Shown here: one piece after another, positions 44,633-55,902 of the stretch | Layout: each line of letters begins with the position of its first letter | Position numbering within the stretch: position 1 is the stretch's first letter | Source: Stenocarpella maydis | Taxonomy: Eukaryota > Ascomycota > Sordariomycetes > Diaporthales > Diaporthaceae | Length of the DNA stretch: 64,000 nt | NCBI GenBank assembly: GCA_002270565.1 | Contig: NQMI01000001.1 | Span: forward strand, 1,166,196 to 1,230,195 | Reading direction: 5' to 3' | Position numbers and translations under genes: made by a program | The notes under the pieces: model-generated | Database searches by the model: none | What the model saw: only the letters and a program-made list of their open reading frames with translations | Told to the model about the DNA's origin: nothing

Positions 44633-46340
44633 TGTCAATGAGCCTCGGACACTGAATTTTCCGAAGCACGTTGAAGCCTATCGGATCAGTATGATAATTG
44701 GCAAAAGACACAGTAGGACTCCGTCCTTGATGAACTTTTTGTAGCCGGGAGACGAGGGAGTCTTGTACCTGTTCTCGTTCCGGTTCCGTTTCCTCCTCGG
44801 CAGCCAGGGCACATCACCCCCCATCCATTGTCGTGGATTATTGACCTGTCGTACATCGAAGTTCGCGATGGATTGGCGAGCCTTCGATAGGCTGCTCAAG
44901 GCCTCATCAATGCACTCAAAGTCTCCGGCATGTAGGAGGGCGGAGACATCACAGGACCACAGTACAGCCGTTGCGTCGAGTACGGTACGAGTCGCCCCAT
45001 GGCGGATAGAAATATAGGGCCAACAGCCAATGAAAACGCTGCGAAGTGCCTGTTGGTGCTTCCAACAGACTGGGACCGAAGCCCACATAAGACCCTCCAC
45101 ATTGCAGTAGGCTATAACGCTATCGCAAGTGCCAGTGAAGCCGATCAATGCGCCGCTCCAGTCATGGCCCTCTGGCCACTCCTCCAGTCCTCCGGACGTC
45201 TTGGCCACATGCAAGCACGGGCAGGATCGTGGGTCTGGAATCTCCGGCTGAACATTTTGCAGGTCTGGCGTAGCGTGTATGCTACACTGGTATGACTAAC
45301 AGCTACGTGCCTTTACGCGTGGCCGCCGTGGCGTTACTTGCGGCTCGGCTGGGTCCAGCTCAGGGGGCATGACGGGAAGGCCGGCCCACTCTGTCGTGAG
45401 AGGGGAGTCCAGCTCTGGATCCAGACGCAGTTTCAGCGGGTGAGCAAGAGATGGACTGATGTCACAGCAACTGCCGGGACTGCCGGGAACGGAATCGTGG
45501 GGCCACACCCACGTGTCGAGGTACAGCAGTCTGTTCCGGGGACCACCACACTCCAGCATCGAGGGTGTGGAGAGCCTCTCCCCTTTCCCAAGCCAATCGG
45601 GTGGTGGGGCCCTGGGCCGCGCTCGTGTCAAGCGTGTGGGAGTCCGGTGCAAAGTTAAATCACCTGACCCGGGTGTACCGACCGATAATCATAGAAACCT
45701 TGGGCATAGTTTGTGATAACGGCGTTCCATCTCGCGCGGCCAGCATGGCTCAGAAACAACTCCTCTGCCATAGGTCCTGTCCTCGGGGCAGAAGCCCAAC
45801 CTGAGCAGCGACGACGACGCCCCGGAGCCCGCTGCCGACGCGTGCAATGCTACAGCACAGAAACGGACCTTCCAGCCCACGGGCCTCCACCACCGGGCGG
45901 GTCTATAGTCTTTTTTATCTGTGCCAGGGCCGGGCGTGGGCCGTGGAAGGCCCGTGGACACCGTATCCAGCCCCGGCTGGATGGAGCTCGAGGCGACCGA
46001 TGTGTCACCCACATAATCACACGTCCAGCCAGGGCCTCACACACAGAGCGCCAAGTATGGCCGGGGGCGCTGGGGGTGGGTTTTGGAATGCCCTGTTCGC
46101 CGGAATGCCCTGCCCGCGGAAATGAGGCCTGGCCCAGGTCCTGGGTTCCTGAGACCCTGGGAGCCCTCGAGCGTATTAGCAGCAGATGCTAAACGAACGA
46201 GGCCCCCAGTTTCCCCCGGAAACGAAGGTTTAAATATCAAGAGTACCCAGACTCCGAATGAGATTCACAACGAATCTTGCCCCTGACCCGAGTCCTCAGC
46301 CCCGACTTAAAGTTCACGACCCGGAGCGGCCCGCCCGTCT
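44633..46340. other. Divergent promoter region of the cluster
   Basis: PKS (minus) and LaeA-like (plus) genes start at opposite ends of this 1.7-kb interval, so it probably holds both promoters. The left part also contains a minus-strand open frame (44678-45214). No binding site was confidently identified. Confidence 0.5.
44678..45214 (-). CDS. Unassigned frame just upstream of the PKS
   Basis: A 178-codon open frame on the same strand, ending 46 bases before the PKS ATG. It has no ATG at its head; an internal ATG at 45088 would leave 136 codons. The middle (AGDFECIDEALSSLSKARQS, VNNPRQWMGGDVPWLPRR) looks protein-like and the end is hydrophobic (GVLLCLLPIIILIR). No domain was recognised. The tiny gap to the PKS means it is either a small gene whose terminator overlaps the PKS leader, a partial exon of an unmodelled gene, or noncoding leader. 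I cannot choose between them. Confidence 0.25.
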   Translation of the reverse strand: MHVAKTSGGLEEWPEGHDWSGALIGFTGTCDSVIAYCNVEGLMWASVPVCWKHQQALRSVFIGCWPYISIRHGATRTVLDATAVLWSCDVSALLHAGDFECIDEALSSLSKARQSIANFDVRQVNNPRQWMGGDVPWLPRRKRNRNENRYKTPSSPGYKKFIKDGVLLCLLPIIILIR

Positions 46341-48222
46341 ATGGATATAAGCAAAGGTCGCGGCCGTCCAGCAAGCGCAAGTGAAGCAAACTCGCCACCG
46401 GCAAATATGGGACGGCCTTCGACCAACACCTCGAGCACCAGCAGGAATTCCACCTCACTCAAGTCGCCCCTCACCGCTACTTCGTCCTCGAACCGAACAT
46501 ACCCACACAGCATCACGGTCGACGATGCCGACCTGGCTCTGTCCAATGACATATGGTCCCGTTCCGACTCGGACGATTCCAACGACGATGCAGACAAAGA
46601 TCCTGCCGCCTCTGAACGGTGAGTCTTGCCCCTTCTCCCCCCCCTAGTAGGCGCGGATGGCGAGGCGGCCCTGCGTGCCTGACTTCGTGAGCCCTCCCTG
46701 GGGTTGCAGCGAGCCGGGGGCCAACTGCCGAGTCATGTCCTGCGTCAAGACGCAAACGAAGGCTGAACGGGGCCAATCAGATCGAACACCAAAGGGAGCG
46801 GGTCCCGAACAACAGGATTCTTTCGCTCCCTGGTGCACAGGATCACCAAGTCCTACAAACGTGAGTCTGGTGTGACAAGTCAGATATCGGCTGGCCTAGG
46901 CTAACCTCTCCTACAGGCTATGGCTTCATACCGAATAATCAGGTGCGACTGTTCTGGGCAGTGATTCTCAAAAGACATCCCGGGGTTGTGGCTGACTTTT
47001 AAGGTTCCGAACTAGCAAGAGCAAGACAGGAACGGTATGGTATTCCGCCAGCAGATCCAATAGCCAACTCAACTGCCCCAAATGCCAGCGGCTGACTATG
47101 GAACAGTCCTCCAGCATCAGATAATAAAAGAGCTCTTCGACGGGAGGTTTCACCTGGCCCCTTCAAGACGGCCAAAAACCGTACTGGACATTGGCACTGG
47201 ACCCGGTCTATGGGCGTTGGTATGTTTTATTGACCCTCCTCCACCCACTCTCTGGCCTGCTGCATGGCGCTAACCCCTTGTAGGAATACGGCATGTCCTT
47301 CTCCTCTTCACGATCGCCACAGCCCCAGCTAACTGGTCGTCACAGCCCAACAGCACCCACGAAGTTCGGTTCTGGGTATCGACCTGGAGCCCGTCAAGCC
47401 GCCTTACCTAGTGTCAAATTGCCATTTCCAGGTTAGAGACGCCACCGAGGACTGGGATCTCAACACGACTTTTGATTTCGTCCATGCTCGCATGCTGGGG
47501 GACCTGCCAGAAAAGGAACGCCTTGTGCAAGCTGTTTGGGACAACCTCAATCCCGGAGGGTGGGCTGAGTTCACCGAGTGGATCGTCGTGCTCCAGTCGC
47601 CAAACAACTCTTTCGAAAACACTTCTTTCCACAGATGGAACAAGCTCATGTCCCGAGGAAAGTTATCGTCCCACGCCTTCACAAGCTTTGCTAATTCTGA
47701 CTTCATAGGCCTCAAAGATCTTGGGTCCTCCTTATACTATCCGTGCCAGTACAAGCCGCTCCTCGAGAAGGTCGGATTCGAGAAGATCACGGTGACCAAG
47801 TATGGCGCTCCTACTAATGCCTGCTATCCCGGCAAGAAATTGCAAAAGATCGGAAGCATGATGACACAGAACTGGAACGCCATCATCGAGCCGCTCACGC
47901 TTTCAGTCTTCATAGACGGGCTGGGATGGTCCGCAGATGACGTGAAGAAGTTCGTGTTGAATGTCAAGAGAGAGATCCCAGACACGAGGTATCACTCATT
48001 CATGACATTGTAAGGACCATAGTCCCCAATATCGGAAGCGACCAACAGCATGCTAACCGAACACGTCCTAGAATGACTGTTTACTGCCGGAAACCGCGCG
48101 TCGGCTCGGCTTCTACATCGGTGTCCTCATTTTCAAGCACGCCGGTTCCGGAACATGCGACGAGGCAGTCGAACGACCAGTTAACACACATAGCCGAGGG
48201 CGAGGAACCGTCCTCCGCCTGA
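46341..48222 (+). CDS. LaeA-like SAM-dependent methyltransferase
   Basis: Read as eight exons: 46341-46618, 46781-46860, 46917-46942, 47016-47034, 47089-47219, 47284-47290, 47346-48009, 48072-48222; about 451 residues. The N-terminal about 93 residues are Ser/Thr-rich and disordered. The family pattern follows: YGFIPNNQQEQDRN, DYGTVLQHQIIKELFDGRFHLAP, SAM motif I VLDIGTGPGLWALEYAQQHP (about 166-185), GIDLEPVKPP, DFVHARMLGDL and NPGGWAEFTEW. LaeA-type proteins regulate secondary metabolism from the nucleus; relatives inside clusters may instead methylate products. Here the gene diverges from the PKS, so both readings stand. Exons of 19 and 7 nt and a GC-AG intron (47291-47345) are inferred because they restore the conserved EYAQQHP and EQDR blocks. 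The second exon's start is uncertain (46781 or 46841 equally fit the phase). Confidence 0.8.
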
Positions 48223-48903
48223 GTTCTTTGCCTTGGAGAGATACCCCTCAATTTTTTGAATCCTCCTTCGGAGGATCCACCCTGGGAAAAAAAACAGGCC
48301 ACTGACTTAAGTGGATCCGATCCGTTCCTTGCATACCAAGACGCTATGCCAGATTGGAGTGGGAAGTTATTGTCAACGGCAGAGGACCCAGCCAGCCGGC
48401 TCCATCCCCGTGCATGGTGCAAGCACTATCTGGTGTGCTGACCTGCAAGGTCTGTGGAATGGAGGAGCCGCAGCGATTCCGGTATCTATACACTACTACA
48501 CTACAGACTGTATGTATCTACGATCTTGCACAGTGCGGAAAGCTAACCCACTTCTAATGCAAGACGAACCTTAGGCAGATACATGCACACACTCAACTGA
48601 CCAGTGAAGACGAGACACGATGGAGGCTGGGATATGGAGAACGCAACCAACATGAAAGCAATAGTTATAATAAGAGTCGTTATAGCAACAAGATACCATC
48701 TCAGTGGGATCCAGGAAGTACTTCGCCTTCTCGTCGCGGACTGAGGATTTCTCGCCGCCTGGAAGAAGAGGAAGCCACCGACAACGAACGCCCTCACTGC
48801 CCCCCCCAAGGCAATAAAACACCAGCTATTAAAGACTGCGGTCTTAGCCAACAGCGAGATCGACACAACCAACATCATCTTAGTACTCACGCTGCACCAC
48901 ACA
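48223..48903. other. Spacer between the two methyltransferase genes
   Basis: No gene recognised. Probably the 3' end of the LaeA-like gene and the promoter of the next gene. Confidence 0.5.
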
Positions 48904-49662
48904 ATGGCTGACTACGAAAACAACGCCCTGTTCCGTACAGGAAAGGACGCCAATGCCACCGTCTACACCCGCTCAGCCCTGTCCGTCTGGTACGATGCCT
49001 ATGTGCTCGGCTTCAACATGCGGTGTATCTGGGGTTGTCCCACCCCTTCCGTGCTGCTGCCCTTTTTCGCCGAGAACTTCTCCCGGCGCCACCTCGACAT
49101 CGGCGTCGCAACGGGCTACCTGCCTGCAGCCGCGCTGAGCAGCATCTGGCGCAAGGACAGCAGGCAACAGCTCACACTCATGGACCTGAACCCAAACCCC
49201 CTCGGTGCCGCTAGGGCGAGGATCTTGTCGGTGGCACCGAGGGCAGAGGTCGACCTGGTCGAGGCGGACGCCACCGAGCCGCCGTCCAAGGAGCTCGCCG
49301 GCCGGACGTATGACTCCATATCCATGTTCAACCTCTTCCACTGCATGCCCGGCGGAAAGGATAAGTTCAGGGCTATCGGAGCAATGGCGAAGCTTCTGAG
49401 CGACGGCGGCGTGCTTTACGGGTGCACTGTCTTGGGGATCAAGCAGACCAAGTCGTACCAATGGCTGACACGATTCTATCTCAAATGGTATAACCACTGG
49501 TGGGGGGTCTTCCGCAACTGGGACGACACGAAGGAGGATGTGGATGCGGCGCTGAGGGAGCACTTTTGCAATGTCGAGACGTGGGTGGTCGGGCAGACGC
49601 TGCTGTTCAGGGCGACGGTGCCACGACGGGGCGAGGACTCCGTGCTCATTGACTTGCCATAG
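48904..49662 (+). CDS. Class I SAM-dependent methyltransferase
   Basis: A single exon of 252 residues. The SAM-binding motif I reads HLDIGVATGYLPA (63-75), the acidic residue after beta-2 is in LTLMDLNPN, and FNLFHCMPGG marks the beta-4 region. LLSDGGVLYGCTVLGIK is the post-IV segment. No metal-binding or membrane motif is seen, so it is a small soluble transferase of the sort used for O- or N-methylation in fungal pathways. The start ATG has a fair context (CACAATGGC). It lies about 0.7 kb behind the LaeA-like gene on the same strand and about 4.3 kb from the PKS start, so it is a candidate tailoring enzyme of the same locus. Substrate unknown. Confidence 0.82.
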   Translation: MADYENNALFRTGKDANATVYTRSALSVWYDAYVLGFNMRCIWGCPTPSVLLPFFAENFSRRHLDIGVATGYLPAAALSSIWRKDSRQQLTLMDLNPNPLGAARARILSVAPRAEVDLVEADATEPPSKELAGRTYDSISMFNLFHCMPGGKDKFRAIGAMAKLLSDGGVLYGCTVLGIKQTKSYQWLTRFYLKWYNHWWGVFRNWDDTKEDVDAALREHFCNVETWVVGQTLLFRATVPRRGEDSVLIDLP

Positions 49663-49894
49663 CCAGCCATGATGACGGAGAATAATGAAAAATGAGAAAA
49701 CAAAATTCAAGATCCGACGCGACGCAGAGATATTCCGTCCAGATCAATATCTGTGGCGATGACCCGCCCATTCACTCACCGGCGAAAGGAGACTAGCCCA
49801 GTCTATATAAATTTAATTCCCTGTTATAATTAATATAGTTAACTTGAAACTTATAGAAGCTATTCATCTTGGTCAGGGCTTAGAAATAGAAATA

Positions 49895-49954
49895 GGCGTG
49901 GAGGGGGTTTGCCCTCGTCACTCGCTCCGCTCACTCCTGAACCCCCTCCACGCC
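49895..49954. repeat. Perfect 15-bp inverted repeat with 30-bp loop
   Basis: GGCGTGGAGGGGGTT at 49895-49909 is matched by its exact reverse complement at 49940-49954. The loop carries a GC-rich run rich in CTCGCTCCGCTC. RNA or single-stranded DNA would form a strong hairpin. Confidence 0.85.
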
Positions 49955-49964
49955 ACCCAACCAC

Positions 49965-50120
49965 CTAAGAGCCCTCCATATACCCCAAAGAAGGCCCTCC
50001 ACGTGCCCAAAGGAAGTACACCCGAAGAAAAGCCCTCCGTACGCCAGAGAAGGGCCCTCCATATACCCAGAGGAGTGCCCCCCACACACCCAGAGGAGGG
50101 CCGTCCACGTGTCCACTTCG
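49965..50120 (+). repeat. Degenerate 22-bp tandem repeat
   Basis: About seven units starting GCCCTCCAYATACCCAGAGG-like recur near 49972, 49994, 50016, 50033, 50054, 50077 and 50099. Units differ by several bases, so the array is old. Confidence 0.6.
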
Positions 50121-51376
50121 TATGCCGAGAGGAAGGGCCCACCTTCCCGGGCCCACTGAGTTAGGGTTCTCCTACGGGCCAATTAATATGGAGACTTAGT
50201 ACTTAATTAGCGGTTGATTTCTTTTTATAAAAAAACATCTGGCAGTATACAAGTGGTTGGTCTTTCTCCTGGACATGTCTTATCTGAAATAGTCATAAGC
50301 TACGTCTAGAAGTTAAGGCTAGGTGCAAGGGCTAGTGCGGTTGGGCCCACGGGTGCCCATGGGCCCCCTATTGATAAGCCCCTCCTGCCCTACACCAACA
50401 GCCTAGACCTGCTGGGCGCGCCACTTGTTTGTTTGATTCCTTCCTCTCTTTCTTCCTTAGGCTAGCATTCTCTGAAAATCCGCATTATTTGGTGCACAAC
50501 TTGAGCCCTCGTGCCATAAAGCCCAAGTGACGTCTCAGCTACTGTCAACCACAATGATAAGAATTATTCTTTTTTTTCGTCTTCTCTTATACAACAAAAT
50601 AAGACATCCTTATATTTACTACTTCAGATTAATATCTTCCATATCACCCACACGCAGACCATCCTGGAAGTGTTAAGCTAGTTGATCTATAGCGTCCTGG
50701 ATGGTTCACTATTGGCTGTGGAACGGTTGGATCTGGAGCGGTATGCTGCGATATGATCGTGAGATCGACATGACTGTTCTTCGGGGTTTTCGGAAATTGC
50801 AAAGTCCGACGGAGCGCAACGCCGGGGAGGAAAAGAGCGATGCACAAATCCATCATACATATGAGAATCAGCAGCGCACCCTTTTCTATATTGCCCTCTT
50901 GAATCCCTCCTTTAGTAACGCTCAAGGCGTAGGTCGGACAGTTATACAACCGGTACTTGATTGGAGCCATACTGAGAGTTGCCGTGCTTTCTGGGCGAGA
51001 TTTAAAAAAGATGTGAGTGTGTTCTGTAATCAGCTTGTTGATAAAGTGAATACAGGGAAGAGGAGGTGAGAATTTTGCATCTCGTTATTAAGGCGATATT
51101 CTGGCAGTGAGGAGTCCAACTACTAGTTGTAAACTTCAGCTTCCATATACCAGAAAATTTTATATGTAATCTTTTCCGTAATCAAGCTACAATACTCTTG
51201 ATAAAATAGATGCAGGAGGTTCTTTAAAAGGGCCGTAAAAGGTCAAAGACCCAGCACTCGGGAATACACACAATGCCGATGGCACTTTATATATATCAGG
51301 ATGAACAAAGAGCTTTTTAGACGCCTCGTCAATGACAATAGCTATTGTCTGCCTCGGTAGTCACCCCCCCCCCCCC

Positions 51377-51377
51377 N
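51377..51377. other. Single ambiguous base in a C homopolymer
   Basis: One N inside a poly-C run (about 51364-51380). The true run length is unresolved. Confidence 0.9.
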
Positions 51378-52573
51378 CCCCGACGACGACCAGCCTGCCG
51401 CCCCGCGCACCCCTACCCTCGCCCACACCCCCACGACCCGGCAGGCGATCATACCTAAGTAGACATGGTAACCCCGTCGTGTGGCGAACAGGTCGCGTGC
51501 CGGGGCCCCAACGTGCCCTTGAGGCAGGGACAGATGTCCAAGTTCGCGAAAGGGAGTCGCGGCTACCAGCAGTGGAATATCTCTGGCTGTTCCAAGCCTC
51601 GGAGTGCCACTGATGAGCTGGACAAGAAGGCAACCCTTTACGTATTACCTCAATGAGCCAATATGGACGGAACACGATATTTGTTTGCTATCTCCTGAGT
51701 AAAATGTTCCAGATGTCGTTCCGTACGAGACATGGTGGCCGCATTTGTGTGGGTTGCAGAGCCCGAGCACGCGGCGATGCAAGGGATGAAGTCTCGGACA
51801 GCTGTCTTAGTGCGGAAGCCAGCTGGTTGCCACCTGTGCCGTCCATGTCTGTGGCACGGGACTGATCAACACTACGGAGTATTGGGTATACTCTATGCGT
51901 GCATTGACGGAATCTGCTTGTTTCATTGCCTCTTTCTGTATCCTCGGATTGTTCTGGGAAAGATGCTCGATTACCTAGGCAAGGATCGCGGTGAACTTAG
52001 CTCATACACGTCTGGAGCGTTGTGGTACCATACGCGGTGATATAGTCAACGTTCACATCATTTCTATCGAACTATGATGCAGGTGCGCCTAGTGATATCC
52101 AGTGCAGAGCTCCCCCATCGACTTAGTATCACAGGTTCAGTAGCCCCAGGTGGATGATGATCCTAAGCCCCTGGGCGACTTGATTGCCACACTGCAAACT
52201 CAAGAAGGAGGACGGCCGATCGTATCACGGCTGATCAGAGGTGACCTCTGGAGACGAAAAGGCGTTAGTCATGTCCATTCTCCAATAACATCTGACTACC
52301 TGCCTTGAAGGAAATACGAAAAGCGCACACAAGATGGGATCAATCTGAAGTCCAGACGTCCTCTTCCCAACCATAACCCTCGCACCGCTTTTATCCAGCA
52401 ACCGTGGGCCAAACCCTTGACAGACATCTTTCATATAATATGCGTTTAAACATGTGTCATAACCTCCCAGATCATCAAGTCATCAGATACCAATGCTCGT
52501 TCATACGTGAAGCGTCCCCGGGCCACCTCACCCAGGCCCACAACCACACACCACAAGGCCGGCGGGGCATCAA

Positions 52574-54013
52574 TCACCTCTTGCGCCCAAAAAGGGAACC
52601 AAAGACCTCGCTCTTGTGCTTCCTCAGGGGTGCCGTGGCGGCAGGCCCCCTTTCTCGATTCCCCCCCGCCTCGGGCCCGTCGTCCGCCGCGGTGGGCGTG
52701 ACCTCCCCGCCGGACGCCACCGTGCCGGCGCGCGTCCTCCGCAGCTGCTCCCTGGCGACGTCGCCGCCCTTGCGCGAGCGCGGCGCCGCTGACGCGCTGC
52801 GGGAGTGCTTGTGCGGCGTCAGGTTCTTGACGATCCTGCGCGCGAAGTTGGCGGCGCTGTCAGTGTCCGAGTCCGAGTCCGAGTCGAGCTCGAAGACTGA
52901 CACGGGCATCACGACCTGCTGCGCCAGTGGCGTGGTGGGCCGCGAGGCAGAGGCAGAGGCGCGTGATTGTAGTAGTGGTGGTGTATGTGGCGGTGCCGTG
53001 CTGTCGACGGGGGACGGCGTCAGCCTTGGCGTCGAGGGGATGCCCATGGCGGAGACGGCCTGTCGCAGGTGCGGATGGGTCCTGCTGTGTGTTTGAAGGC
53101 TGCGGGGAGCATCAGGTTGCGCGCTGGGTAATGTCAGTTGCGTTGTCGGGGTATGAGAAAAACCCTCGGTCGTGCAATGGACTATCTTCATATCCGAGTG
53201 AGCCCTTGAGATATTTGAATCCCTCTGTGAGGGTAGTGTCTGTTGGCTTCGTCTAGAAAAGGCCACGGCCGTGGGGGAGGCTATGAGGAGAGTGGGCGTT
53301 CCGGGGGCTGACTGCGTCAACACTGAACTGTCATAGCTGATGGCGCTGTCCGAAGCCGGGAGATGGAGCTTCCTTGGCCTCTTGCGTCTGTTTGGCAGAG
53401 ATAATGAGACAGCCAAGGGGAACTGTTTTCGAGCATTCCACGGGGCTTCGCTCCTCACCTGCACGGCCGGCCGGCGAAGTACCAGATCGTGTTGCGGGGC
53501 CGGCGGCGGAAACAAAGAGTAGTAGCTGGGTTTCGATGGATTTGGCGTCGGTGAGACCGGAGGCTCGGCGGCAGCCAGGGGCCAGCACGGTTCTGTATCA
53601 TGTTTGGCGTTTTCTGCGCTCCTTTGTGGAGCACGGTAGCGGCCTTCTTCCGGCACCGTCCTTCTGGCGTCTTGTTGAAGCGCTGCCGGGTGGCTGATTG
53701 GACCGAGGACTGTGCTGCTCTTATCTCCCGGCTCGACGCCCCAGAAAGACTCGGAATCCTCCCAGAATGAATCAAAGGTCTCGTCGCCCGCCATGTGAGA
53801 CTGATTGGTGTCTTCTTCTATCGAGATATCCGACTCTTGGTCCTCGACCATTTCAGGCACAGAGCAGTCGGAGCCCACTGAGGAGCGACCGTTGACCGAG
53901 GCTTCGCAACGCTGTGCTGGAGTCGCATCGTGCCTGGGGTAGGAATAGTTGGAAACGCTTGGGTAGTATTTATTGACGAGCTTGAGGTCTGCCAGCTTAG
54001 CAGTCCTCGCCAT
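52574..54013 (-). CDS. Conserved disordered protein, unknown function
   Basis: A single exon of 479 residues starting MARTAKLADLKLVNKYY. Sequence is Ser/Pro/Thr-rich with an acidic early segment (SDISIEEDTNQS, DSFWEDSESFWG). A tighter block lies near the C-terminus: VFELDSDSDSDTDSAANFAR, RIVKNLTPHKHSRSAS and the final HKSEVFGSLFGRKR, which is basic and reads like a nuclear or membrane-binding tail. No catalytic domain, signal peptide or membrane span is seen. I do not recognise a named family. The start is the first ATG of the frame. A real gene is likely because the frame is long and intact and the two ends look constrained. Confidence 0.7.
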   Translation of the reverse strand: MARTAKLADLKLVNKYYPSVSNYSYPRHDATPAQRCEASVNGRSSVGSDCSVPEMVEDQESDISIEEDTNQSHMAGDETFDSFWEDSESFWGVEPGDKSSTVLGPISHPAALQQDARRTVPEEGRYRAPQRSAENAKHDTEPCWPLAAAEPPVSPTPNPSKPSYYSLFPPPAPQHDLVLRRPAVQVRSEAPWNARKQFPLAVSLSLPNRRKRPRKLHLPASDSAISYDSSVLTQSAPGTPTLLIASPTAVAFSRRSQQTLPSQRDSNISRAHSDMKIVHCTTEGFSHTPTTQLTLPSAQPDAPRSLQTHSRTHPHLRQAVSAMGIPSTPRLTPSPVDSTAPPHTPPLLQSRASASASRPTTPLAQQVVMPVSVFELDSDSDSDTDSAANFARRIVKNLTPHKHSRSASAAPRSRKGGDVAREQLRRTRAGTVASGGEVTPTAADDGPEAGGNRERGPAATAPLRKHKSEVFGSLFGRKR

Positions 54014-55540
54014 GGCGGTCTGGGTTCATGTAAAACGAATCGGACCATGCAACAGCCAGAGGTGATTCTGCGATGGCACAGCTGTGGAAAGCTTTCCGCA
54101 GACGAGTGGTACCAGATCTCGATCAGCCAAGGGGAGAGAGCCAAGGGGGATTTATAGCCAAGGGGATGACGGCTTCAAACCGCAGGGCCGGCCATATATG
54201 TAATTGGTAGCACTGGAGCTCGAGCAGGAACGCTCTTTACCCCTATCGAAGCTGAGAGGCATATGCAGTGGGGGAAAACAACAACACGGTGTGAGGAATG
54301 AAGTAGCCAGGAATGCCAGTACAAGTATAGTGACTTGGATCGAGGCTGGTCTTGTCGCTCAGGGAATGTAGCGATCCCATGTGTGCGAAAACTCACATCC
54401 ATTCCGGCTTACACGTCCGCATACTAGAAGGGAGGGGGCGGTGTCTTGGTTTCGGAATGCAGCAAGACACTCCTCGTTCCGCGTATGATGTGCATACAAA
54501 CGAACTGAGGTTAGGAAACGACAGCCGGGGACGCATGCGCCTGCCTCCGTCCCTCAGGGTACGTCAGAGGTGCAGGAGAGTCAGGAGTAACTGCACCCCC
54601 TGCCGAACGTTGATTCCTTTTTCTCTCCCCGATATGTCATATTGAAGAGCTAGAGTCAAACGCAAAGCTGGCGAGGCTCGAGCCGCGAAGCACGGACGGC
54701 CGTCAGGAAGAAGCAACTGATAGCGAAGGGGCCTTGGCTAGGTCAGAAAAGTGAGAGAAGAACCGTGTGAATAAACAACCAGTACAGGAAAACAGCAGGT
54801 CAAAAAGTGATAGAAGCCCATGATTAACTGTTCACTCACCAAGATCACCGGATACAGCAGGATGAAAAGTCCCGGGCACTGGCGAGATCAAGCTCCAGCT
54901 TGACTCTAGCTTATTAACGCCAAGCTGCACAGCGTTGTTTATCCGTTGCTCTTGTTCTCTCACTGCCTCGCCCATCTGGGGGCTCAGCCGCGCCGTCTGG
55001 GGCTTTGGAAAGCGGCACTGCCAGACTTCTAGGCCAGCATGCTCTCCCTTTGAGGGAGGGGTCAACCGCAGCTTGAGCGAACGCTGATCTTGGTCGAAGC
55101 CCCCCCCCAGACCCCGACCGAGCGCCGAGACATCGATCCATCCATCACTTGGGCGACCAGCACTGCTCAATGGCGGGATCGCGGTTGTTGGAGCGCACGA
55201 AGGGGCTGACTACACGGCACCAAAGCAGTGTCGATCTCCCGCCTGCATATCGGACTCTCTGCTCCGCCAAAACGGCGATAGCTGTCCACTCTGTGGTCCT
55301 CGACCGTTGTTTACAGGCCTCCTCGGTCTAAAATGACGAGTCGGCTTGCAGGCGCTCTGGCTACAACAGCGGCAGCGCTCCCAATACCTCCTCAGCAGAG
55401 CTCAGACATCACCTGTCAACATGACAAGACACCTCAGCTGACGACGTACTCGGTGATCTCATGCTTTGGTCCAGAGGCGGCCAGACATGGGAGGCGGAAC
55501 GGTAGAATAGAAGAAGAGAGATACCCCAGGTCCAACAAAA

Positions 55541-55610
55541 ACAGAGCAAGAAAGACAAACAGAGCAAGAAAGACAAACAGAGCAAGAAAGACAAACAGAG
55601 CAAGAAAGAC
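55541..55610 (+). repeat. 18-bp tandem repeat, four copies
   Basis: Four tandem ACAGAGCAAGAAAGACAA units, the last lacking two bases. The unit length is a multiple of three, so an open frame passes through as a repeated hexapeptide, but no gene is otherwise supported. Confidence 0.9.
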
Positions 55611-55863
55611 CCAGACTGGGCTGGCCCGCCTGTGTCTGGTGTTCACTCGTCACAGGGCCGGCACCCACACCCGCAAGGTGGATGGCATGCATCGAGCTAC
55701 GCCGCGTGTGATATGTCTTGCAGAAAGTGGCATGCCGTTTCCACCCCCCTCCGCTAGCGAGGAACACGAGCCGATTGGGTGCGAAGTTTGCAACTGCCAG
55801 AAGAAAGTGAATATGATAGACCAAGTGCTTACACAGTATTCGCGACGACATCGGGGGGGGGGG

Positions 55864-55902
55864 NNNNNNNNNNNNNNNNNNNNNNNNNNNNNNNNNNNNN
55901 NN
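55864..55902. other. Assembly gap (39 N)
   Basis: A run of 39 ambiguous bases directly after a poly-G stretch. Confidence 0.98.

Larger units (their letters stand above)
49663..52573. other. Repeat-rich, partly AT-rich interval
   Basis: Contains the hairpin and 22-bp repeats near 49.9-50.1 kb, AT-rich patches (about 49.80-49.86, 50.55-50.64 and 51.1-51.3 kb) and a single N in a C run at 51377. Short plus-strand frames at 50701-51069 and 51732-52040 have no recognised domain. It reads as a decayed mobile-element or subterminal-type repeat zone that bounds the cluster. Confidence 0.45.
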
